A DNA stretch of 64,000 nucleotides, taken from Gammaproteobacteria bacterium. Its GTDB lineage: Bacteria > Pseudomonadota > Gammaproteobacteria > Xanthomonadales > SZUA-5. Below are positions 37,208 through 46,342 of the stretch, one piece after another (positions within the stretch are counted from its first letter, which is position 1; the number at the start of each line of letters is the position of its first letter). The notes under the pieces were generated by a model. The model was not told the DNA's origin, did not search any database, and was given only the letters and a program-made list of their open reading frames with translations. A program made the translations under genes and the position numbers. The stretch spans positions 1 through 64,000 of the forward strand of contig JAUIFV010000002.1 in NCBI GenBank assembly GCA_030430155.1, written 5' to 3'.

Positions 37208-39116
37208 CCCGGGAAGTGTCGTCCGCTTCGGTGGGCAGCTGATCGTCAACGCAGTTGGTCGGGCGCTGTCCTTCCGGCTCGTTGAGTATCGCTTCGATGT
37301 CCCTGGCCAGCCGCTCACGCCACTCCCCAGCGACCTCCTTGACTCTTTCGATGTAAGTCGGGTTTTCCACCGCCGGGATATGGATGTCGTAGGCGTCGGC
37401 GACCGCGCGCATGGCCTCCCGGTCCATCTGATCGAAGGCCTTGGCCACTCGCATCGCCTTCGCCGACGGCATCCCCAGCGCCTCGAAGGCCGAACGACCC
37501 ATCCGCACCGAGCTGTCGTAGGTCTCACGGACGATGTCTCTACAGCCGGCCGCCCACAGGTGGTAGACGTGTTCACGGTCCACCGCTCGGGCCAGCACAT
37601 GCAGTTTGGGATAGGTCTTGATCGCGTAGCGCACCAGCTTGTTGATCTGTTCCTTGTCGTCCAGGGCGACGATCAACAGCCTCGCCTCGGCGATGCCGGC
37701 GGCGTGCAGCAGATCAGGCCGGGTGGCGTCGCCGAAGTAGGCATGCACGCCGAATTTGCGCAGGTTGGCCAGCTGCGCCGAGCTGTAGTCGATCACCGTC
37801 GGCTGATGACCCGCCGCGGTCAGCATCCGGTCGATGATGCCGCCAACCCGGCCGCGGCCGGCGATGATGATCTTGCGCGACTCCTCAATGGCGTCGGCGT
37901 CGCGCTCCTGACCGGTACAGGCGCGATGAGCGATCACCCTGTCGTAGAAGATGAACAGCAGCGGCGTGAGCAGCATCGACAGCGCAATCACCAGCGACAG
38001 CTGATCGGCGACCGCCGCCGGGATCACCGCATTGGCCAGGCTGAAGGAGAGCAGCACGAAGCCGAATTCGCCGGCCTGCGCCAGTCCCAGCGCGAGCAAC
38101 CACAGCGGCGCGCCGCGCAGGCCAAAAAAGCGCCCGATCAGCAGCAGGGTGAGCGCCTTGATCGCCAGCAGAGCCGCGGTCAGCCCCAGCGTGAGCAGCA
38201 GCGAGTCGCTGAGCAAGCCAAAGTTGATGCCGGCGCCGACGGTCATGAAGAACAGGCCCAGCAGCAGGCCGCGGAAAGGGTCGATGTCTGATTCCAGCTC
38301 GTGTCTGTACTCGCTGTTGGCGAGCACCACACCGGCCAGAAAAGTGCCCAGCGCCGGCGACAGCCCGACCAGCGACATCAGCAGGGCAATGCCCACCACC
38401 AGCATCAGCGCGGCGGCGGTGAACAGCTCGCGCAGCTGGGCCAGGGCGATGAAGTGGAACACCGGCCGGGTCAGATAGGTGCCACCGACCACCACCGTGG
38501 CAATGGCGGCGAAGGTCACTAACGCGGTCTGCCAGCCGTTCAGACCGGCAACCAGGCTCATCTGCGCGTGATGCGCATCGTCGCCGCCTTGCGCGGCCAA
38601 TTCCGGCAGCGCCAGCAGCGGAATCAGCGCCAGCATCGGGATCACCGCGATGTCCTGGAACAGCAGCACCGAGAAACTGGCCTGGCCGGCGTCACTCTTC
38701 AGCAGACCCTTTTCATTCAGGGTTTGCAGCACGATGGCGGTCGACGACAGCGCCAGGGTCAGACCGATGGCCAGCGCGATGGTCCACGGCTGGCCCAGCG
38801 CCATCGCCACGCCCATCAAGGCCAGCGTGGATATGCCCACCTGGCCGCCGCCCAAGCCCAGCAGCCGCGCCCGCATCTGCCACAGCACTTTGGGCTCCAG
38901 CTCCAGACCGACCAGGAACAGCATCATCACCACACCGAATTCGGCGAAATGCTGCACTGAGACCACGTCCACACCGAGCAAGGACAGCAGCGGGCTGATC
39001 GCGATGCCGGCGATCAGATAGCCCAGCACCGAGCCCAGGCCCAAGCGGGTGGCAATGGGCACGGCGATCACCCCGGCGATCAGAAAGACGAAGGCAAGCA
39101 GAAGGATGTCGGTCAT
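37200..39116 (-). CDS. CPA2-family monovalent cation:proton antiporter with TrkA-N domain (KefB/C-like)
   Basis: 638 residues: about twelve membrane helices (residues ~1-380), including VMMLFLVGLELEP and SPALGTFLAGVVLANSEYRHELE, followed by a RCK/TrkA-N nucleotide-binding domain starting IIIAGRGRVGGIID. The C-terminal ~100 residues are charged and helical. This is the usual KefB/KefC layout for K+/H+ exchange under electrophile or pH stress. No KefF/G ancillary gene is adjacent. Confidence 0.9.
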   Translation of the reverse strand: MTDILLLAFVFLIAGVIAVPIATRLGLGSVLGYLIAGIAISPLLSLLGVDVVSVQHFAEFGVVMMLFLVGLELEPKVLWQMRARLLGLGGGQVGISTLALMGVAMALGQPWTIALAIGLTLALSSTAIVLQTLNEKGLLKSDAGQASFSVLLFQDIAVIPMLALIPLLALPELAAQGGDDAHHAQMSLVAGLNGWQTALVTFAAIATVVVGGTYLTRPVFHFIALAQLRELFTAAALMLVVGIALLMSLVGLSPALGTFLAGVVLANSEYRHELESDIDPFRGLLLGLFFMTVGAGINFGLLSDSLLLTLGLTAALLAIKALTLLLIGRFFGLRGAPLWLLALGLAQAGEFGFVLLSFSLANAVIPAAVADQLSLVIALSMLLTPLLFIFYDRVIAHRACTGQERDADAIEESRKIIIAGRGRVGGIIDRMLTAAGHQPTVIDYSSAQLANLRKFGVHAYFGDATRPDLLHAAGIAEARLLIVALDDKEQINKLVRYAIKTYPKLHVLARAVDREHVYHLWAAGCRDIVRETYDSSVRMGRSAFEALGMPSAKAMRVAKAFDQMDREAMRAVADAYDIHIPAVENPTYIERVKEVAGEWRERLARDIEAILNEPEGQRPTNCVDDQLPTEADDTSRVR

Positions 39117-39283
39117 AGCGTTGGCAGACGCGGGGTGCGGTGGCGCACCAGTATTGCTCGCGCTGATCGGAGGTGGCCAGATCGATGGTCAAACCGGCGC
39201 GATGTGGCGATCTAGCAGCGGCTGTGCCGTCACGCTGCGCAATCGCGCTTCGGCTAAGCTTGCGCGCAACCCTTTACGCACCG

Positions 39284-40234
39284 ATGGCCGTGATCGACCC
39301 GATCATCCTGTTCTTCCTGCTTGGCCTGGCGGCCAGTGCGATGCGCTCGGAGCTGCGCCTGCCGGCGGCGGTGTACGACTTCGTCAGCATCCTGCTGCTC
39401 CTGGCCATCGGCCTGAAGGGCGGCGTGGAACTGGCCAGGCAGCCATTCGGTTCGCTACTGCCGCAAATGCTGGCGGTGGTGCTGATGGGCTCAATGCTGC
39501 CGCTGGTAGCCTTTCCGGTGTTGCGCTTGATCGGCCGCATGAATCGCGCCGATGCGGCCTCCATCGCCGCCCACTACGGCTCGGTGAGCGTCGGCACCTA
39601 CGCGGTGGCGGTGTCCTGGTTCGACGCCCGGCAAATCGATTTCGAAGCGCACATGCCGCTGCTGCTGACGTTGCTGGAGGTGCCGGCGATCCTGGTCGGC
39701 ATCGTGCTGGCCCGCGGCTTGAGTCGGGAAACCCGCTGGAGCGACGTGGCCCACGAGGTGTTTTTGGGCAAGGGCATCGTGCTGCTGCTGGGCGGGCTGC
39801 TGATCGGCTGGATTGCCGGCGAAGATGGCCTGGTGTCGATCAAGCCCCTGTTCATCGATCTGTTCAAGGGCTTCCTGGCGATTTTTCTGCTGGAGATGGG
39901 CCTGATCGCCGCCGCGCAGCTCGGCACCCTGCGCCGGCACGGCGTCTTTCTGCTGCTGTTCGGCATCGGCATGCCGCTGTTTTCTTCTGTGGTCGGCGCG
40001 GCCCTGGGTTGGGGCTTGGGCTTGAGCGTAGGCGGCACCGCGATGCTGGCAGTGCTCGCCGCCAGCGCCTCCTACATCGCAGTACCCGCGGCGATGCGTA
40101 TCTCGGTGCCCGACGCCAATCCGACCCTGTCGTTGACCGCGTCACTGGGCATCACCTTCCCGTTCAACATTCTGCTCGGGATTCCGATCTACTACGCCTT
40201 GGCGCAGCAGCTGCACGCCTGGCTGGGGAGCTGA
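39284..40234 (+). CDS. sbtA: SbtA-type sodium-dependent bicarbonate transporter
   Basis: 316 residues from ATG 39284 (MAVIDPIILFFLLGLAASAM). About ten hydrophobic helices in two inverted halves, with family motifs S-E-L-R-L-P-A-A-V-Y, LLLAIGLKGGVEL and SVSVGTYAVA. SbtA takes up bicarbonate with sodium in cyanobacteria and has many homologues in other bacteria. An SbtB-type PII-like gene follows 8 bp later, which strongly supports the call. The long open frame upstream of this ATG is not conserved sequence. Substrate specificity is inferred. Confidence 0.85.
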   Translation: MAVIDPIILFFLLGLAASAMRSELRLPAAVYDFVSILLLLAIGLKGGVELARQPFGSLLPQMLAVVLMGSMLPLVAFPVLRLIGRMNRADAASIAAHYGSVSVGTYAVAVSWFDARQIDFEAHMPLLLTLLEVPAILVGIVLARGLSRETRWSDVAHEVFLGKGIVLLLGGLLIGWIAGEDGLVSIKPLFIDLFKGFLAIFLLEMGLIAAAQLGTLRRHGVFLLLFGIGMPLFSSVVGAALGWGLGLSVGGTAMLAVLAASASYIAVPAAMRISVPDANPTLSLTASLGITFPFNILLGIPIYYALAQQLHAWLGS

Positions 40235-40242
40235 GAGCGACC

Positions 40243-40548
40243 ATGAGCAACGATCACACTCGGAAATTGGTCACCATCATCACCGAAGCGGCGCTGGAGC
40301 ACTCGCTGCTGCGCGACTTCAAGCGCCTCGGCGCCAAGGGCCACACCATCACCGAGGCCCGCGGCAGCGGCCACCGCGGCGTGCGCAGCGCCGGCTGGGA
40401 GTCCAACAGCAACATCCGCATCGAGGTGATCTGCAATGAGGCCGTAGCCCAGGCCATCACCCAGCACCTGCAGGACCAGTACTACGCGAACTATGCGATG
40501 GTGGTTTACAGCAGCGATGTGAGTGTGTTGCGGCCGGATAAGTTTTAG
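40243..40548 (+). CDS. sbtB: SbtB-type PII-like regulator
   Basis: 101 residues, start ATG 40243. It has a ferredoxin-like PII fold with a T-loop-like region GSGHRGVRSAGWESNSNIRIE; the 'RG.R...WE.N.NIRIE' stretch is the SbtB/PII-like nucleotide-binding signature (adenine nucleotides or cAMP in studied members). It follows sbtA by 8 bp and would gate the transporter according to energy or carbon state. The C-terminus ends LRPDKF without the redox-active Cys pair of some cyanobacterial SbtB proteins. Confidence 0.85.
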   Translation: MSNDHTRKLVTIITEAALEHSLLRDFKRLGAKGHTITEARGSGHRGVRSAGWESNSNIRIEVICNEAVAQAITQHLQDQYYANYAMVVYSSDVSVLRPDKF

Positions 40549-40566
40549 CCTTCGCGGGGCGAAGGG

Positions 40567-40601
40567 GTTTTACGTTTTACGTTTTACGTTTTACGTTTTA
40601 C
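40567..40601 (+). repeat. Tandem heptamer array GTTTTAC x5
   Basis: Five perfect copies of GTTTTAC, 18 bp after the sbtB stop. The opposite strand arm at 40670-40705 mirrors it. The array is strikingly AT-rich in a GC-rich genome and lies between two converging genes. Confidence 0.85.
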
Positions 40602-40669
40602 GTCAAAAGCTTAGGCCAATTGGTTTCGGCGACAATGCTAGGCGATGCATGCTTTGACTTTGCTCTTAC

Positions 40670-40705
40670 GTAAAACCTTAAAACGTAAAACCTAAAACCC
40701 AAAAA
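40670..40705 (-). repeat. Tandem heptamer array GTAAAAC type, inverted arm
   Basis: GTAAAAC, CTTAAAAC, GTAAAAC, CTAAAAC, CCAAAAA: the reverse complement of the 40567 array with some decay. It ends 4 bp before the stop codon of the DUF1501 gene. The two arms could pair over about 70 bp and act as a two-way terminator. Confidence 0.75.
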
Positions 40706-40709
40706 TCTT

Positions 40710-42170
40710 TTAGACCATAAACCCCAGATCCCGCTCGGTCCCGATGTAGCCACCGGTGGCGGGGCCGAAGCGCGGCATCGGGCCGGCCAGGCTGGGCAGG
40801 ATCAGATCGATGTTGCTCTCGCTAAGGCCAAACCAGCGGGCCAGGGTGGCGGCGTATTGGTCGACCGCCAGCTTGGGGATGATCTGCCCCCAGCCGGCGT
40901 CATCGGGACCGGCGCGGGCCAGATCCGGCATCTCGCCGTAGATGTCGCGACCGCGTACCGCACCGCCGATGACCAGGTGCTCACCGCCCCAGCCGTGATC
41001 GCTGCCGTCGCCGTTGGCCGAGGAGGTGCGGCCGAAATCCGAGGCGGTGAAGGTGGTGACCTGATCGGCCACGCCCAACTCGTCGGTGACGTCCTGGAAA
41101 TACTGCAGGCCCAGCGACAGCGCGCGCAGCAGATCGCGATGGTCGCCGAGCAGCCGGTCGTGGGTGTCGAATCCGCCCATGCCGACGAAATAGACCTGGC
41201 GCTGCTGGCCCAGCGCGCCGCGCGCCGCGATCAAGCGTCCGACCATCCGCAGTCGCGCCGATAGCGCCGCATAAGCGCCTTGCGCCACCGCGCCGAAGCC
41301 CGCTGGCAGCGGCGGAATCGGGGTACTCAGGTTGATCCCAGCGAGGGCATCGGTGACCAGATCGTAGCTGTCGATGGCGCGCCGCTGCACCTGGGCCAGG
41401 GCGCGCTCGAAGAGGTGTGGATGGCTGGCGTCCAGCAGCGCATCGACCGCCGCCCGACGGGCGATCTCATCCGGCTCGTTGCCGTAGTAGGCGCTGCGCT
41501 GTTCGGCGCCGTTGCTCCCGATGCTGTAGGGCTGCACGCTGTTGCCGACCTGAAAAGTGTTCTGTCCGCTCAGGCTCAGGCTCATCGACAGCGCCTGATT
41601 GCTGTTGCCGGCCTGCAGCAGATCAGCGATGCGCCCGCCCCAGCCCAGCTTCTGGCGGCTGTCCGGCCGCGAGGTCTGCCAGAAGGTCTGCTGATCGGCA
41701 TGCGAGAACAGCTGCGGCGGGACCGCGACGGTGCCGTTTTGGTATTCGACCCGGGTCACTGGCTCGATCAGCGGGCCGACATTGGCGACGATCGCGCAGC
41801 GACCGCTTTCGAACAGATCGCGAACCTCTGGCATTGCCGGATGCAGCGCGTAGTCGCGGCCAAAGGTCTGCGCGGTCAGCGGATTGATGTGGGTGGCCGG
41901 GCCCAGCTCGGCCAGCGGAATGGCCAGATTCGGCCTCGCGTCCTGGTATTGGGCGTAGGCGGCGGCGCTGCGCGGGATGATGCTGTTGACGTTGTCGTTG
42001 CCGCCAAACAGGAACACGCAAACCAGCGCCCTGTAGTCACTGCCTTTGGCGATATCGCTTTGATCCAGCGCCGCTGCCTGCAGCAGCTGCAGTTGGCCCA
42101 GCTGCGAGTACAGCGCGGCGCCGCCCAGACCCTGACAAAGCGTTCGGGAAAGAAAGTCGCGTCGTTTCAT
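40710..42170 (-). CDS. Exported DUF1501 (sulfatase-like) protein
   Basis: 486 residues from ATG 42170. The N-terminus KRRDFLSRTLCQGLGGAALY is a Tat-type leader with adjacent arginines. Motifs FLFGGNDNVNSIIP, GMGGFDTHDR (metal-like Asp/His) and FTASDFGRTSSANGDGSDHGWGG are the DUF1501 signature, a family related to alkaline phosphatase/sulfatase folds. It almost always pairs with DUF1800, as here, with DUF1800 directly upstream. The ATG at 42176 has no room for an SD, whereas 42170 is preceded by TAGGA at 6 bases. Function unknown. Confidence 0.88.
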   Translation of the reverse strand: MKRRDFLSRTLCQGLGGAALYSQLGQLQLLQAAALDQSDIAKGSDYRALVCVFLFGGNDNVNSIIPRSAAAYAQYQDARPNLAIPLAELGPATHINPLTAQTFGRDYALHPAMPEVRDLFESGRCAIVANVGPLIEPVTRVEYQNGTVAVPPQLFSHADQQTFWQTSRPDSRQKLGWGGRIADLLQAGNSNQALSMSLSLSGQNTFQVGNSVQPYSIGSNGAEQRSAYYGNEPDEIARRAAVDALLDASHPHLFERALAQVQRRAIDSYDLVTDALAGINLSTPIPPLPAGFGAVAQGAYAALSARLRMVGRLIAARGALGQQRQVYFVGMGGFDTHDRLLGDHRDLLRALSLGLQYFQDVTDELGVADQVTTFTASDFGRTSSANGDGSDHGWGGEHLVIGGAVRGRDIYGEMPDLARAGPDDAGWGQIIPKLAVDQYAATLARWFGLSESNIDLILPSLAGPMPRFGPATGGYIGTERDLGFMV

Positions 42171-42178
42171 GGCCATTC

Positions 42179-43885
42179 CTATTTCTGCACGCTGTATTCG
42201 GGCGAGGTGATGATCAAGTGGAGCGCTTCCCAGGTGCGACGGCGCCCGCCGGGGTCGTTGCCCGCGGTGAACGGGATCGCCTGCAGATAGGGCAGCAGCA
42301 CGCCGCGCATCTGCGCCGACATCAAACCGTTGAGCAGCAGCACGTCGAGGTGATCGAGCAGGTCGTTGGGATCTGCGGCCAGGCCCTGGATCGCGGTGAA
42401 GTCGATCAGCACCCGGTCCGGCGGCGGGTTCTGCTGGAAGGGCGAGCCGACGTGATCGAAGACCGACAGGCCGACCAGCTTGTTGGCAGTGCGGGTGACG
42501 AAGGTCTCGGTGGCGATCTGCAGCTCGGGCGAGTACAGGTCGGCGGTCGCGATCTCACCCGGGGCCTGGTAATCGGGCAGATAAAAGTTGAACACCGACG
42601 GCGAACGATTGGGCGCCTGGGCGTAGTGCTGCTCGGGATTGTGTTCGCGGTAGCGACCGTCCGCCGCAGCCGCGCCGAAGGCACGCCACAGGTGGGTCTG
42701 ACGCAGGATCGGTTCGCGCACCTTGCCAAAGGTCTGCGGATGATCCAGATGGCCGACGCGCGCCTCCACATCGAGCAGGATCGCCCGCACCACCGCGCCC
42801 AGATCGCCGCGCACGCCGCTGCCGTTATCGTTGAAAACCGCCCCAACCCTGGCGATGTAGGCCGGACTGGGGTTGCTGGTGACCAGATTCTGGATCAGCC
42901 GACGGGCCAGGAACGGCCCCACGTTGGGGTGGCTGAAAATGTTGTCCAGCGCCAGTTCCAGATTGCCGGCCGCATTGCCACCGGGCGGCCGGCTGAAGCC
43001 GAGCAGGAAGTCGTTGTTGTCCGGGTCGGCGTCGGGTTCGGTGTGATGGAAGGCATCGAAAGGCTGCATCGGCTGGGTCCAACCCACCGAAGCGCCGCCG
43101 CCCGGACCGCAGAAGTTGAAGTCCACGCAACCGGCGAAGTGCCAGCCGGTGAAGGCGTGGGCGAAGGTCTTGATGTTGAACTGGTTGTAGCTGGGCAGCG
43201 GCTCGCCATCGACCAGCACCGGCGTGCCATCCGGGTTGAGCATGATCAGGCCTATGGAGAACAGCTGCAGGATCTCGCGGGCGAAGTTCTCGTCCGGACG
43301 GATGTTCAGCGCCACGTCCGGGGCGCGATTGGCGATCATGCTCAGGTAGGTGCCCATCGCCGGTGTGCGCGTCATCTCGCCCAGCAGCGTGCGGTAGTTG
43401 CCGAAGGCGTTGTCGATCAGCAGATCGTAATAGTGCGCCACCGAATAGGCCTGGATATCCAGCGCGGCCGACTGATCGGAGACGACCAGGATCTGACTCA
43501 GCGCATAGGCCACCCGCTGGCGCAGCTGGTCCTCGCCCTGCAGGGCATTGATCCACCAGCCCTCCAACCGCGCATTCTGAAACACCGGCTCCGGCAGCGC
43601 GGCGATGAAGTCCAGATAGGGCACGATGCGCGAGGCCGGCGCCGCCATCTGCGCGTCCAGCCAGGCGCTGTAGCCGCTGCTGCGCAGCGATTGGATCTCG
43701 GCCCAGGTGGGACCGAAGGTGGCCTGGGTCAGGAACCGCGCCGCCTCACCGTCGGTGGCCGGGAAATCGCTGAAACGGGTTTCAAAATCATCGACAAAGA
43801 TCAGCTCCTGCGCCGACAGCGTGCCGGCCGCCGCGAGCAGCAGTGCCGCGCAGCCGCTGCGCCAATATGACCAGATCCCGCCCAT
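42179..43885 (-). CDS. Exported DUF1800 protein with an unusual N-terminal FE motif
   Basis: 568 residues from ATG 43885, preceded by GGGGTGGG; ATG 43909 is an alternative. A signal peptide (CAALLLAAAGTLSA) is followed at once by L-I-F-V-D-D-F-E (residues 28-35). This motif resembles the C-terminal tails of other secreted proteins here, yet here it is at the mature N-terminus. The DUF1800 body follows: FLTQATFGPT, WWINALQG, LRQRVAYALSQILVVS and ENFAREILQLFSIG. It is the first gene of the pair with DUF1501, 8 bp upstream. Function unknown; the family is widespread in Xanthomonadales and Planctomycetes. Confidence 0.85.
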   Translation of the reverse strand: MGGIWSYWRSGCAALLLAAAGTLSAQELIFVDDFETRFSDFPATDGEAARFLTQATFGPTWAEIQSLRSSGYSAWLDAQMAAPASRIVPYLDFIAALPEPVFQNARLEGWWINALQGEDQLRQRVAYALSQILVVSDQSAALDIQAYSVAHYYDLLIDNAFGNYRTLLGEMTRTPAMGTYLSMIANRAPDVALNIRPDENFAREILQLFSIGLIMLNPDGTPVLVDGEPLPSYNQFNIKTFAHAFTGWHFAGCVDFNFCGPGGGASVGWTQPMQPFDAFHHTEPDADPDNNDFLLGFSRPPGGNAAGNLELALDNIFSHPNVGPFLARRLIQNLVTSNPSPAYIARVGAVFNDNGSGVRGDLGAVVRAILLDVEARVGHLDHPQTFGKVREPILRQTHLWRAFGAAAADGRYREHNPEQHYAQAPNRSPSVFNFYLPDYQAPGEIATADLYSPELQIATETFVTRTANKLVGLSVFDHVGSPFQQNPPPDRVLIDFTAIQGLAADPNDLLDHLDVLLLNGLMSAQMRGVLLPYLQAIPFTAGNDPGGRRRTWEALHLIITSPEYSVQK

Positions 43886-44113
43886 GACCCACCCCGCATT
43901 TGCGTCCATACAGGGCGATAACGGATCGGTGCGGCGAAAACGACATGGGCATTGAATGGTCTTTTCGAAAGCCGCTCGTTGCGCGATGCCGTCATTGAGC
44001 ACTGCGCCGACGGACTACGCAACCACCCCGTGCCGGCACCAGCCGCGCTTTGATTTTCCTCCCGGGGATTGGAAGATGTTTGGTGACGCATGGCCGGTAA
44101 GGTTTGGATCTGC

Positions 44114-45037
44114 ATGAGTACCCAGCCGCAGTCAGTCGTACCCGCGCCCCGCGACATCGACTACGCCGAACACCGCCGCGTTGAGGTCAACGGCGTGCAC
44201 TACGTCTACCTGGCAGCCGGTAGCGGCGACACCGTGTTTCTGCTGCACGGCTACCCCGACAATGCCTATTCCTGGGAACACCAGCTTCGCTACTTGAGCG
44301 AGCGTGGTTTTCGGTTGATTGCCCCATTCCTGCGCGGCTACTCGCCCACTACCGTCAAGCAGCGCCCGGCCTTTTTTGACCGCGGCACGCTGGCCTGCGA
44401 TATCGCCGCCTTGATCGATGCGCTGAATGACGGCAAGCCGATCTTTCTGGTCGGTCAGGATTGGGGCGCGGCGATCAGCTACGGCGTGCTGGGCGCCTTT
44501 GCTGACAAGATCCGCCGAGCGATGATTCTCGCGGTGCCCCATCCGGTGGAGATACAGCGCACCTTGAGGCGCTCCCCGCGACACGTGGTGCGTTCCTTCC
44601 ACTGGTTCCTGTTCCAACTGCCCTGGCTACCGGAGCGGCTTATCCGCATAAGCAAGGGCGGATTCCTGCGCTTCCTTTGGCGACTGTGGTCGCCGGATTT
44701 TCGCGACCAGGAGCACGTAGCGGCCATCGTCAAGACCCAGCTGGCAGGCAGTGACGTCGAGGACTCACTGGCCTACTACCGCGCGGTGACGCAAAAGGCC
44801 TACCGGGACCCCAACTGCGCCGCCGTTTTCGATCGGCTGAACGATCCCATTCGCACACCCACGCGGGTGCTGTGTGGTAGCCACGACATGCGCAAGGAAA
44901 TGCTGCCCCGACAGGCTGATCTGTTCCTGCCCGAGGCCGACTATCAACACGCACTGATAGCAGGAGCCGGGCACTTTCTGCACCGAGAAAAGCCGGACGT
45001 AGTCAATGCGGAGATTCTGGCCTGGCTACGCCGATAG
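44114..45037 (+). CDS. Alpha/beta-hydrolase, epoxide hydrolase/haloalkane dehalogenase-like
   Basis: 307 residues from ATG 44114 (44090 is an alternative). The HGYPD oxyanion motif, the nucleophile elbow VGQDWGAA with Asp as nucleophile, and a late His in AGHFLHRE mark the Asp-nucleophile epoxide hydrolase/haloalkane dehalogenase branch. A cap domain with FFDRGTLA and a Trp-rich helix lies between. Substrate unknown. It is cytoplasmic, with no signal peptide. Confidence 0.85.
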   Translation: MSTQPQSVVPAPRDIDYAEHRRVEVNGVHYVYLAAGSGDTVFLLHGYPDNAYSWEHQLRYLSERGFRLIAPFLRGYSPTTVKQRPAFFDRGTLACDIAALIDALNDGKPIFLVGQDWGAAISYGVLGAFADKIRRAMILAVPHPVEIQRTLRRSPRHVVRSFHWFLFQLPWLPERLIRISKGGFLRFLWRLWSPDFRDQEHVAAIVKTQLAGSDVEDSLAYYRAVTQKAYRDPNCAAVFDRLNDPIRTPTRVLCGSHDMRKEMLPRQADLFLPEADYQHALIAGAGHFLHREKPDVVNAEILAWLRR

Positions 45038-45080
45038 CCAAGGGTCCGCCTGATAGCAGTCCTGGTAGCGCAGCAACTAT

Positions 45081-46220
45081 CTACGCTGCCGCCTGCGGTT
45101 GCGAGTCTTCGCATGCGTTCGGCAGATAGGCTACGACCCGATCGCGGCCGCCGCGCTTGGCCGCGTAAAGCGCTTCGTCGGCCTGTTTGAGCAGAGCTTC
45201 GAAGCCGTCCGCAGTGCGCTCGGTGGAGACGGCATAGCCGATGCTCACCGTGCATTGCGCGGTACCCCCAGGTCGGGCAACTGAGAGTTGACGCAGCTCA
45301 CCGAGCAGTTCAGTGGCGAGCCGACCGGCTGTTGCTACATCGGTACCGGGCAGCAGCAGAGCAAACTCCTCGCCACCGATGCGCGCCGCGCACTGCCCTT
45401 CGTCGACGCAGTTGTCCAGCAACTGGCCATAGGCGCTGATCAATCGATCTCCGACCTGATGGCCGTAGCGATCGTTGATTGCCTTGAAGTGATCGACATC
45501 GATCATGATCAGCGCCGCCGGCGCGCTGTGCGCCACCATCCATTCGCCGAACTCGGCGAAGGCGCGGCGGTTGCCCAAACCGCTCAGCGCATCACGGCGC
45601 GCCTGGCGATTGAGCTTCTCGGTCAGCTCGATGGTCCTGCGCAGCGCGTTGCCCAGGTGGCTTGAGCCCATCGCCGCACCGAGCAGCAACATCACCCCGC
45701 CCGCGGCCAGCACCACGTGGAAGCGATCGCCAAAACTGCACAGGTAGATGATGCTGGGCAGCACCAGCATCGGCATGGCCAGCAGGGTGCTGAGTCTATG
45801 CACCCCGTAGAGCACCGCCGAGCCGCCGACCATGCCGACCGCAAAGGAATAGACCAGCGCCTGGTGCGCCGGTGAATCAGCCGGCATCACCATCCACGCG
45901 CCGACGCCCCAGGCACAGCTGGCGGCGAGCAAACTGATGAAGAAATGCCACTCCCAGCGGCGCTGACGACGATCCTCCGCAGGTGCCCGCAAGTAGGAGC
46001 GAGCAAAGCAATGACGCCACACCGAAATCACACAGAGCAGACCCACCCAACCTGCCAGCAGCGCCCTGTCGGTGACCGGCCACAGCGCAACGCAGAGCAC
46101 AGCGGCAGTGACCGGACTTAGGGCCTGACGGCGATAGGTCTGATTGACGACCAGATCCAAGGCCGCAACGCGCAGGCGTTCGGCAGGCTGCTCTGTACTG
46201 ATTGGCGGTTGGACATTCAT
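45081..46220 (-). CDS. Membrane-bound diguanylate cyclase (GGDEF)
   Basis: 379 residues from ATG 46220, preceded by GGGGT. About five to six membrane helices (residues ~40-215) are followed by a short linker and a GGDEF domain with IMIDVDHFKAINDRYGH and the active-site variant RIGGEEFALLL. No RxxD inhibitory site is seen at the usual position just before GGEEF. It makes cyclic di-GMP; the membrane part probably senses an unknown signal. It diverges from the M14-like gene and converges on the alpha/beta hydrolase gene. Confidence 0.9.
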   Translation of the reverse strand: MNVQPPISTEQPAERLRVAALDLVVNQTYRRQALSPVTAAVLCVALWPVTDRALLAGWVGLLCVISVWRHCFARSYLRAPAEDRRQRRWEWHFFISLLAASCAWGVGAWMVMPADSPAHQALVYSFAVGMVGGSAVLYGVHRLSTLLAMPMLVLPSIIYLCSFGDRFHVVLAAGGVMLLLGAAMGSSHLGNALRRTIELTEKLNRQARRDALSGLGNRRAFAEFGEWMVAHSAPAALIMIDVDHFKAINDRYGHQVGDRLISAYGQLLDNCVDEGQCAARIGGEEFALLLPGTDVATAGRLATELLGELRQLSVARPGGTAQCTVSIGYAVSTERTADGFEALLKQADEALYAAKRGGRDRVVAYLPNACEDSQPQAAA

Positions 46221-46342
46221 GGTCAGACCCCAAGCATAGGACGCAGTTGGCAGCAAACTGTGTGAACAATGAGGAAGTTGCGGCGACCATCGCGACCGAG
46301 CGCGGTGCTACCCTCTGCGCTCCCACTAGACAGCGCCGCACG

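Noticed and set aside
40567..40705. Heptamer arrays considered as a CRISPR array
   Set aside because: Units are 7 bp with no spacers and no cas gene is nearby.
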